NCBI GenBank assembly: GCA_009777445.1
Contig: WRLV01000018.1
Coordinates: 1 to 33,911 of the forward strand
Source of the DNA: Oscillospiraceae bacterium
GTDB taxonomy: Bacteria > Bacillota > Clostridia > Oscillospirales > Ruminococcaceae
Length of the DNA stretch: 33,911 nt
Reading direction: 5' to 3'
Part shown: piece after piece, positions 24,273 through 30,679 of the stretch
Layout of the letters: every line of letters begins with the position of its first letter
Position numbering within the stretch: position 1 is the stretch's first letter
Position numbers and translations under genes: made by a program
The notes under the pieces: model-generated
Told to the model about the DNA's origin: nothing
Database searches by the model: none
The model's input: only the letters and a program-made list of their open reading frames with translations

Positions 24273-25393
24273 TAAATGCGATTATCGCCGCAGGCGGCAC
24301 AGCAGGGCATATAAACCCCGGTCTTGCCATTGCCGATAAAATCAAAGACGTGTTCCCTGATAGTGACGTAATCTTTGTCGGGACTCCGGGTGGCTTAGAG
24401 GCGCAGTTAGTCCCTAAAGCGGGATATGGCTTTGTCCCAATTAAAATGGCAGGGTTTCAGCGCGCGCTTAATATAAAAAACATCGCAAAAAATATAAAGG
24501 CGGTGGCTTATTACGCAAGCGCGCTTAAGGCGGCGAAAAAGCTAATCAAAGAGTTTAAGCCTAATGTTGTGGTTGGAACAGGTGGTTACGTCTGCGCGCC
24601 CATTCTTAAAGCGGCGGCAAAGCTGAAGATAGACGGTACCCCGATAAAGACAGCAGTTCACGAAAGCAACTCACTTCCCGGATTAGGCACTAAGATGGTC
24701 TCTAAGGTGGTGGACAAGGTTTTCGTTGCTGACGAGGAGAGCATCAAACACATTCCAAAACAAGAAAAATGTATAGTCACCGGAAACCCCATTCGCTCAC
24801 GCGCTAAAATACCCGACAAAGAACAGGCATTAAAGGCGTTGGGACTGCCACACGAAAACTCCTTCACAATATTGTCGTTCGGGGGAAGCTTAGGGGCAAA
24901 CAAAATCAGCGAATGTATAGCATCACTGTTGAAATGGGAGGAGAAAACAGGGGGAATAAACCACATTCACGCTTACGGCAAAAACGGAAAAACTCTTTTC
25001 TTCAATCTCTTGAAAGAGCAGGGAGTTAACCCATCAAAACGTGTTGTTTTCAAAGAATATTTTAATAATATGTACACTTGTTACAGTGCGGCAGACATAA
25101 TAATCTCACGTTCGGGTTCAATGACCCAAACCGAATTGAAAGCCATGGGAAAAGCATCGATACAGATTCCCTGGCCGGGTGCGACAGAAAACCACCAATA
25201 TCACAACGCCCTGTCTATGCAAAAATCGGGTGCCTGCATAATGCTTGAAGACAAAGATTTAACACCGCAAAAACTGCAACAAACAGTAAAAGAGCTTTAT
25301 ATCAACCGCGAAAAACTAAAACAAATGGAACAAAACGCAGCCAAAATGTACAAACAAAACGCAGCAAGTCTGATTTTAAGCGAACTTATATGA
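24269..25393 (+). CDS. murG: UDP-GlcNAc transferase MurG
   Basis: 374 residues. MurG adds GlcNAc from UDP-GlcNAc to lipid I, making lipid II on the inner membrane face. The first Gly-rich loop is AAGGTAGHINPGLAIA (7-22), the second GTGGYVCAPIL, and the C-domain carries LSFGGSLGANKISE and SRSGSMTQTELKAMGKASIQIPWPGATENHQYHNA, the donor-binding region. The start overlaps ftsW by 4 bases, so the two are coupled. The stop lies one base from the end of a convergent RelE-type toxin gene, with no terminator in between, so the two messages should be antisense at their ends. Confidence 0.96.
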   Translation: MINAIIAAGGTAGHINPGLAIADKIKDVFPDSDVIFVGTPGGLEAQLVPKAGYGFVPIKMAGFQRALNIKNIAKNIKAVAYYASALKAAKKLIKEFKPNVVVGTGGYVCAPILKAAAKLKIDGTPIKTAVHESNSLPGLGTKMVSKVVDKVFVADEESIKHIPKQEKCIVTGNPIRSRAKIPDKEQALKALGLPHENSFTILSFGGSLGANKISECIASLLKWEEKTGGINHIHAYGKNGKTLFFNLLKEQGVNPSKRVVFKEYFNNMYTCYSAADIIISRSGSMTQTELKAMGKASIQIPWPGATENHQYHNALSMQKSGACIMLEDKDLTPQKLQQTVKELYINREKLKQMEQNAAKMYKQNAASLILSELI

Positions 25394-25394
25394 G

Positions 25395-25628
25395 CTATTT
25401 GTAAATATCGCCCCTTGAGCCAATGTCTCGAATAATAAACTCATCGACCGTTGTTTGATAAACAATTCTCCATTTTCCGACACGCAAACGAAAACCGTCG
25501 TTTGTTCCCTTAATAGCTTTAATATCTCCATTTGGTAGAGCGAAAATCGCTCTCGCAATGCGTTCGCGTTCGTTTTGGGAAAGGCTTTCTAAAAATTTCT
25601 TTCCCTTCTTCAAAATTGTAATTTTCAA
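25395..25628 (-). CDS. RelE/ParE-family toxin
   Basis: 77 residues. The RelE fold is visible: MKITILKKGKKFLESLSQNERERIARAIFAL (strand plus two helices), then GTNDGFRLRVGKWRIVYQTTVDEFIIRDIGSRGDIYK, with the usual LRVGxxRIVYQ strands and the final strand ending in xIGSRGDIYK. RelE toxins cleave mRNA in the ribosome A site while ParE relatives hit gyrase. The basic RLRVGKWR favours the RelE side, but this cannot be settled. Its ATG overlaps the antitoxin end by 4 bases. It lies antisense to murG, one base after it. Confidence 0.85.
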   Translation of the reverse strand: MKITILKKGKKFLESLSQNERERIARAIFALPNGDIKAIKGTNDGFRLRVGKWRIVYQTTVDEFIIRDIGSRGDIYK

Positions 25629-25840
25629 ATTTCAATCCCTACTCTTTTTGCAAATACAGAAAAATCTTCAGGTTCATTATTCTTTTCATCGAATGAATCA
25701 TTGTAAAGCCCTAAACAATACGCATCATCTTTCATCTCATAAATCATTTTTTGAGCATTTTCGAGTATTGCCGCAATGAATTCTAATTGTTCATCGGGAA
25801 TTCTTTTTACAATGTTAAGACACTGTTCACGTTTAGTCAT
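25625..25840 (-). CDS. antitoxin partner of the RelE-type toxin
   Basis: 71 residues from ATG 25840. An in-frame GTG at 25849 overlaps the GAGGTG ribosome site, so it is rejected. The protein is acidic and helical (TKREQCLNIVKRIPDEQLEFIAAILENAQKMIYEM) with an extended acidic tail (SFDEKNNEPEDFSVF) suited to cover a basic toxin. No classical DNA-binding fold is evident. Size, order, the 4-base overlap with the toxin and its own promoter support the call. The exact antitoxin family is not recognised. Confidence 0.78.
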   Translation of the reverse strand: MTKREQCLNIVKRIPDEQLEFIAAILENAQKMIYEMKDDAYCLGLYNDSFDEKNNEPEDFSVFAKRVGIEI

Positions 25841-25869
25841 CAAAAACACCTCTTTCTATTTTTTATTAT

Positions 25870-25898
25870 ATTATATCACAGTTTCTTAAAAATTACAA
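25870..25898 (-). promoter_or_regulatory. promoter of the RelE-type pair
   Basis: On the minus strand TTGTAA (25898-25893) and TATAAT (25875-25870) are 17 bases apart, 30 bases before ATG 25840. A second overlapping TATAAT follows. Confidence 0.65.
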
Positions 25899-25925
25899 TA
25901 GATTAAATTCTTAAATTTGCCATCT

Positions 25926-25955
25926 GCGACTCCGCCATTGTCAATTATCCGTCAA
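25926..25955 (-). repeat. fragment of the dispersed TTGACA element
   Basis: Read on the minus strand it has TTGACGG, then AATTGACAAT, then GGAGTCGC. This is the same order as in the murE element (TTGACAAT followed by GGAGTCGC) and the TTGACGG of the yfbR end. No palindrome follows, so it looks truncated. Confidence 0.5.
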
Positions 25956-25985
25956 ATAGCATAGTATGAAGAAAAATGCTATTTG
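25953..25985 (+). promoter_or_regulatory. hairpin abutting the murA ribosome site
   Basis: CAAATAGCAT (25953-25962) pairs perfectly with ATGCTATTTG (25976-25985) across a 13-base loop. The last base of the stem is the first G of the GAGAGGGTG ribosome site of murA. It could modulate murA translation or stabilise a processed end; it lacks a U-tract, so it is not a terminator. Confidence 0.45.
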
Positions 25986-25999
25986 AGAGGGTGTATTGT

Positions 26000-27307
26000 A
26001 TGGATAACTTCACCGCCGGCGAATTGTTGGAGAGAGAGGCTAATTTAAAGAACTCAAAACTCGTTATACGGGGCGGCAAACGCTTAGAAGGAGAAATCTA
26101 TGTTCACGGCGCGAAAAACAGCGCGTTGCCTATTCTTGCCGGTGTGGTTTTGTGTCAGGGCGAGTCTGTTTTACATAACTGTCCGCGGCTTAGCGATGCT
26201 GATGCCGCTTGTCGGATTTTAAACTGCTTGGGCTGTAAGTGCAGTCGCGCGGGTGACAGCGTTGTTATAAATTCAGCCGACTTAATTAATTACGATGTTC
26301 CCTCTGATTTAATGAGAGAAATGCGTTCATCGATTGTGTTTTTGGGGGCAATTATCGGCAGAATGGGCAGGTGTAAACTGTCTTTTCCCGGCGGCTGTGA
26401 ATTAGGGCCGCGCCCGATTGACCTTCATCTTTCCTCCCTTAGAAAAATGGGGGTTGACATTAATGAAGAACACGGATTTTTAGACTGTTCGGCAGAAAAA
26501 GGGCTGAAAGGGGCAGTAATTTCTCTTGCTTTCCCGTCTGTCGGGGCGACTGAAAATATCATCTTGGCGGCAGTCAGGGCAAAAGGCCACACCGAAATAC
26601 ACAACGCCGCAAGAGAACCCGAAATAGTTGACTTAGCTTCTTTTTTGAATAAATGCGGTGCTAAAATCAAGGGTGCGGGTGACGGGACAATCTACATAGA
26701 AGGCGTGGAAAAACTCGAAGGTGCCGAACACAGTGTCATACCTGACAGAATTGTCACCGCCACTTATATGTGCTGTGCCGCTATTACACGCGGTGAGGTG
26801 GTATTGAAAAAAACCGACTATCGACAAATGAGCGCGATTGTCCCGGTGTTTGAACAGATGGGGTGCAGTGTCTATACCTATTCCGATGACACAATCTATA
26901 TCAATGCACGAAAAAGCCTCAAAGCCCCCGGAACATTGAGAACTATGGTCTACCCCGGTTTCCCCACCGATGCCCAACCGATGATGATGGCGCTTGCCTC
27001 AACTTTAACGGGAACAACCGTTTTTGTTGAGACTATATTCGACAATCGTTTTCGCCATACCGATGAGCTTTGCAGGTTAGGGGCGAAAATAAGCGTTGAG
27101 GGAACCGTCGCAGTGGTAGAAGGTGTGCAGAAGCTTTCAGCGGCGCAGGTACATTCCACCGATTTAAGGGGAGGAGCCGCCCTTGTAACCGCCGCCTTGT
27201 TCGCTAAAGGGGTCACCAACATCTCTAACCTTTATCACATTGACAGAGGTTATGCAAATATAGAAGCCGACCTTAGAGGATTAGGCGCGGATATTATGAG
27301 AGTTTGA
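26000..27307 (+). CDS. murA: UDP-GlcNAc 1-carboxyvinyltransferase
   Basis: 435 residues from ATG 26000, with GAGAGGGTG upstream; an earlier ATG at 25976 lies within the hairpin. MurA transfers enolpyruvate from PEP to UDP-GlcNAc, the first committed wall step and the target of fosfomycin. The catalytic Cys is present (Cys133 in FPGGCELGPRPIDLHL), so the enzyme should be fosfomycin-sensitive in principle. Also seen are GAKNSALP (Lys39-Asn40), NRFRHTDEL and DLRGGAALV with the conserved Arg. The N-terminus is about 17 residues longer than in E. coli. It occupies the place between murG and ftsQ where murB is often found. A second murA elsewhere is possible in this phylum. Confidence 0.95.
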   Translation: MDNFTAGELLEREANLKNSKLVIRGGKRLEGEIYVHGAKNSALPILAGVVLCQGESVLHNCPRLSDADAACRILNCLGCKCSRAGDSVVINSADLINYDVPSDLMREMRSSIVFLGAIIGRMGRCKLSFPGGCELGPRPIDLHLSSLRKMGVDINEEHGFLDCSAEKGLKGAVISLAFPSVGATENIILAAVRAKGHTEIHNAAREPEIVDLASFLNKCGAKIKGAGDGTIYIEGVEKLEGAEHSVIPDRIVTATYMCCAAITRGEVVLKKTDYRQMSAIVPVFEQMGCSVYTYSDDTIYINARKSLKAPGTLRTMVYPGFPTDAQPMMMALASTLTGTTVFVETIFDNRFRHTDELCRLGAKISVEGTVAVVEGVQKLSAAQVHSTDLRGGAALVTAALFAKGVTNISNLYHIDRGYANIEADLRGLGADIMRV

Positions 27308-27367
27308 GAATTTAGAATTGAGAGCAGAGAGTAGAATTTAGAAATATAGAATATAGGATGTGAAAAT
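27308..27367 (+). repeat. short A/T-rich repeats after murA
   Basis: The 60-base murA-ftsQ gap consists of degenerate units of the type GAATTTAGAATTGAGAG and GTAGAATTTAGAAATATAG, starting one base after the murA stop (TGAGAATTTAG). It resembles the stop-codon-associated repeats of this window in placement but not in sequence. The ftsQ ribosome site (AGGATG) closes it. Confidence 0.45.
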
Positions 27368-28384
27368 ATGCCTGAATTTAGTCCGTCACGGAAAAAGAAG
27401 AGTGTGAAAAAAACAAGTTCACGGGTTGAACCCCAAAAGTCACGCCCCAATTCGGTGTCAAAGGGAAGGCCTAAAGCTTCTTCCCCTCACCGCACAGGGG
27501 TGGAGTCTCGCCGTGTTACCGCCCCGCCCGGTCGTCAATATGCGCGCCCTTCCTCACGTAACAGAAAGGGCAATTATATCATTTACTACATTTTAATTAT
27601 AATGTTGGCTATGTCAGTGTTGTTGATGTTGTCGGTGACAGTTCTTTTTCCGATTCAAAGTGTGTCGGTTATGGCGGCCGAGGACGATGTTTCTTTTACC
27701 CCAGATGACATAATTGCTTTTGCCGACATTAAAATGGGAGATAATCTCATTACATACGATACAGCCGAAATTGAGCAAAGAATATTTGAAAACTTCGCCG
27801 GATTAGACAGCGCGACGGTAAACAAGCAACTGCCCGGGACAATTAATATAGTTTTAGTCTCCGGGGTGCCTTACGCCGCCGTCGGAAATTTATCAGAATA
27901 TTTAATTATATCGGAAAATAAAAGGATTATAAGCAAACAAAACAGTTCAGGCGGTCTTATTGAGATATTGGGTTACGGCGCGCAAGAGCCTGTTGAGGGG
28001 GGATTTATCGTCTCTGAAAACGAAAGAAAACATCCACTTATGACCGAGCTGATAACCGACATTGAAAGAGCGGGGTTAGAGGGGATAAAATCAATTGATA
28101 TAAGCGACACGGCAGACATAAAGTTAGACTATTTCGGAAGGGTAGTAATCATTTTAGGAGCCGGTGATGATTTATATACAAAGTTAATTACCGCCGCAGG
28201 GCTGTTAAACAGCGACTATATTGATAAAAACGCCTACGGCACGCTCAGGGTTTCAAATCCCGAGAAGGTGAGCTTTTTGCCCGAAAGTGCGAATGAATTT
28301 ATTCCGGGGGTTATAACCGCCCAATCTGATGACGGCGAAATTCCCGATGAAGACGAATTCTTTGTTTCCCCCGAATACGATTAA
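27368..28384 (+). CDS. ftsQ: cell division protein FtsQ/DivIB
   Basis: 338 residues. A long, very basic, Ser/Pro-rich tail (1-70, KKKSVKKTSSR and similar) leads into one membrane span (about 71-95) and an outside POTRA-like domain (about 98-165: FPIQSVSVMA, DIIAFADIKMGDNLITYDTAEIEQRIFENFAGLDSATVNKQLPGTINIVLVSG). The beta domain follows, and an acidic tail (DDGEIPDEDEFFVSPEYD) ends the protein. This is the FtsQ/DivIB layout; it binds FtsL and the FtsB-like partner. No ftsA follows: the next gene is ftsZ after 165 bases with its own promoter. Confidence 0.88.
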   Translation: MPEFSPSRKKKSVKKTSSRVEPQKSRPNSVSKGRPKASSPHRTGVESRRVTAPPGRQYARPSSRNRKGNYIIYYILIIMLAMSVLLMLSVTVLFPIQSVSVMAAEDDVSFTPDDIIAFADIKMGDNLITYDTAEIEQRIFENFAGLDSATVNKQLPGTINIVLVSGVPYAAVGNLSEYLIISENKRIISKQNSSGGLIEILGYGAQEPVEGGFIVSENERKHPLMTELITDIERAGLEGIKSIDISDTADIKLDYFGRVVIILGAGDDLYTKLITAAGLLNSDYIDKNAYGTLRVSNPEKVSFLPESANEFIPGVITAQSDDGEIPDEDEFFVSPEYD

Positions 28385-28441
28385 TTTGCGTAAATTCGCC
28401 ACAAAATAAACAAATTTATAAAAATTTCAACATTTGGATAA

Positions 28442-28488
28442 GTTTTTTTCAAAAAAAGCTTGAAATAATATTGAAAATCTGATACAAT
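28442..28488 (+). promoter_or_regulatory. ftsZ promoter with UP-like tract
   Basis: TTGAAA (28460-28465) and TACAAT (28483-28488) are 17 bases apart. A T7-C-A7 near-palindrome flanked by G (28442-28458) ends one base before the -35 box, as at rpsL and tuf. A leader of about 55 bases follows before ATG 28550. Confidence 0.7.
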
Positions 28489-28549
28489 ATAATATGAGTT
28501 TAATATTAGCGAATTACCATATCTTGTATTAAAATTTCGGAGGTATAAA

Positions 28550-29749
28550 ATGGCTATTCAGTTTGACGAAGAATTCGTTGAAGAGTTCGTGGATGATTTA
28601 GATACAGATTCTGTATTTGACTTAAAAATATTGGTTGTCGGTGTTGGCGGCGGTGGCGGTAATGCCATTGAACATATGGCAAAACTCGGCGTGAACGGCG
28701 TTGAGTATGTTGTCGTTAACACTGATGTTCCCGCGCTTAAAACCAAAGACAGGGCACTCATGCGCAGGGTTCAAATCGGCAAAAAGACGACAAAGGGCAG
28801 GGGCGCGGGTGGCGACCCTACTGTCGGGGCAGAATCGGCAAAAGAAAACAACGATGATATCCGCAGTGTTCTTGAAGGGGTGACGTTGCTGTTTATTTCT
28901 GCCGGCATGGGCGGTGGCACCGGAACGGGTGCTGCCCCGGTGATTGCCGAATTGGCAAAGTCAATGGGAATTCTCACGATTGGAGTTGTCACAAAGCCGT
29001 TCGACTTTGAACGCGACCATAAAATGAACCAGGCTTTGAAAGGCATTGCCGAAATGCGCAAACACGTTGATGCTTTGGTAATTATACCCAACCAACGACT
29101 TCTTAAACTCGGCGAAAAGGCGTTGAATTTTAAACAAGCGTATACAATGGTTGACAATGTATTGTATAACGTGGTGAAAAATATTTCAGAACTGCTCAAC
29201 GAAACCTCTTACATGAACATAGACTTTGCGGACTTGAGGGCAACTTTAGAATCCGCAGGTGATGCGCACATAGCCATAGGCGTAGGCATGGGCGAGAAGA
29301 AGATTGACGATGCGGTTTATAAAGTAGTCAACTCGCCGCTTCTCGAAACAACAATCGAAAACGCAGGCAAACTGTTAATCAGTGTTTCAATGGCAGAAGA
29401 AACCGACATACACGCTGTTCAAGAAATTATGGACAGGATTACAGGGGCGGCACACCCCGATGTTAAGGTTATTCACGGCGCGAGTTGGGATGCATCACTT
29501 AAAGATGAAATTGTGGTAACTGTTATCGCCACTTGTTTTAACAAAGAGGAAGAAGAAAGCAATATCGTGAGTGATGTCAGAGTTCACGAAATTCACCCTC
29601 AACCGCGAGTTGAAGATGATAGGGTTTTTGTTAAAAAAGAGCCAACCGCAACAGGGGCATTGGACGAGCTTATTGACAGCCTGAATAAAAACCCATATTC
29701 GGACGAAGACCCCTTCCGCGACATTGAAGATATATTCAGCAAAAGATGA
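28550..29749 (+). CDS. ftsZ: cell division GTPase FtsZ
   Basis: 399 residues; GGAGG 6 bases before ATG 28550. FtsZ polymerises into the division ring. It shows the nucleotide loop ILVVGVGGGGGNAIEHM (27-43), the tubulin signature GGGTGTG (121-127), FDFERDHKM and the T7 loop NIDFAD (223-228), whose Asp completes GTP hydrolysis. Loop 79-90 reads KTTKGRGAGGDP where most FtsZ have LTRGLGAGANP. The N-terminus has an acidic 20-residue tail. The C-terminal linker is short and ends DPFRDIEDIFSKR, a variant of the peptide that binds FtsA, SepF or ZipA; with ftsA absent nearby, SepF may be the partner. The stop codon lies in TGACG..., like the element at other gene ends. Confidence 0.97.
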   Translation: MAIQFDEEFVEEFVDDLDTDSVFDLKILVVGVGGGGGNAIEHMAKLGVNGVEYVVVNTDVPALKTKDRALMRRVQIGKKTTKGRGAGGDPTVGAESAKENNDDIRSVLEGVTLLFISAGMGGGTGTGAAPVIAELAKSMGILTIGVVTKPFDFERDHKMNQALKGIAEMRKHVDALVIIPNQRLLKLGEKALNFKQAYTMVDNVLYNVVKNISELLNETSYMNIDFADLRATLESAGDAHIAIGVGMGEKKIDDAVYKVVNSPLLETTIENAGKLLISVSMAEETDIHAVQEIMDRITGAAHPDVKVIHGASWDASLKDEIVVTVIATCFNKEEEESNIVSDVRVHEIHPQPRVEDDRVFVKKEPTATGALDELIDSLNKNPYSDEDPFRDIEDIFSKR

Positions 29750-29783
29750 CGTGCAATGACAATCGACAATTAGCGAAATAAAC

Positions 29784-29868
29784 AACGTCGCGATAATCTT
29801 GACGATTTATTCGTTAACTACTGTCGCGGCGTTACTGTTATAGAAGCGTTATAATATACGCACAGTAA
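29784..29868 (+). promoter_or_regulatory. nested inverted repeats after ftsZ
   Basis: AACGTCGCGA (29784-29793) pairs with TCGCGGCGTT (29824-29833), 10 bp with one G-T pair, around a 30-base loop. Overlapping it, TTACTGT (29832-29838) and ACAGTAA (29862-29868) flank a TATAAT (29850-29855). The arrangement suggests an operator around a -10 box for the next gene, but no good -35 box is visible. The long stem lacks a U-tract. Confidence 0.35.
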
Positions 29869-29887
29869 TACATACGGGAGAAGTTTT

Positions 29888-30670
29888 ATGACAAGAGTCC
29901 ATGATTTTTTTTCTCACAAGTGGGTGAAGTTTGGGTTTTCTTTGTTTTCGGCGGGCTATTTGCTTTTTTTAATTTGGTTGGCGTGGCTCACGTTTGCGCA
30001 TTATTTTAAGCCTTCTAACCCCCCGATGTTGATTTTTATCTATCTGTTAATCAATATGTTGTTTGGGGCGATTATGCTTTATACCGGAGACCGGGTGATT
30101 ACTCGAATTTCGGTTTGTTTTTTCCACCCTGTTATACTTGTGGTCTTGTTTTTCGGGTTCGGGAATTGGTTTTTGGTTGCCCCCCCGTTTGTTGTGGCAA
30201 CAGTCGTGTTTTTCGCAACGCGCTCTAACGAAACGCTTAAAACCGTGCTGTTCACCATTTATTTGATTCTTTATGTCCTTGTTGTTGTGGGTTATCTAAT
30301 CTTGCAACAATTTTCGATAAGGCTTTTTGACGTTGACTTAAAGTTGCGACAACCCGATTATGATTATTCGCCGCGTAAAACCTACCGGGTGGTTCGATAT
30401 ATTGATGAACCGACAAAAGATGACAGGTCTATAAGGTTCTACGTTGAAAAAGCCGATGAGGACGTTCATTTGCCTTTTTTGGAATGTGCTAAATTTTTTG
30501 ATTCAGAGTTAGTTCTTACTGCCAGGTATTCAAGAGAGCCTGAAGTGCGTTGGTTAGACGACACAACTCTTTTCGTCGATGGAAGGGTTCAAAACGTAGC
30601 TAAAAACGAACGCGGATTAAGTGTGCGCCAAAACGAATTTTCAGGCGAAACATCTATTATTCTTGATTGA
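29888..30670 (+). CDS. multi-span membrane protein of unknown function
   Basis: 260 residues. Five hydrophobic spans are visible (about 15-37, 46-66, 72-92, 94-111, 117-140), followed by a 115-residue soluble C-terminal domain with mixed charged strands (YRVVRYIDEPTKDDRSIRFYVEKADED, RWLDDTTLFVDGRVQNVAKNERG). No family is recognised. GGAG precedes ATG 29888. It lies 138 bases after ftsZ and 9 bases before the next gene, in the same direction, so these two form a unit. A link to division is positional only. Confidence 0.75.
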   Translation: MTRVHDFFSHKWVKFGFSLFSAGYLLFLIWLAWLTFAHYFKPSNPPMLIFIYLLINMLFGAIMLYTGDRVITRISVCFFHPVILVVLFFGFGNWFLVAPPFVVATVVFFATRSNETLKTVLFTIYLILYVLVVVGYLILQQFSIRLFDVDLKLRQPDYDYSPRKTYRVVRYIDEPTKDDRSIRFYVEKADEDVHLPFLECAKFFDSELVLTARYSREPEVRWLDDTTLFVDGRVQNVAKNERGLSVRQNEFSGETSIILD

Positions 30671-30679
30671 GGTGATATT

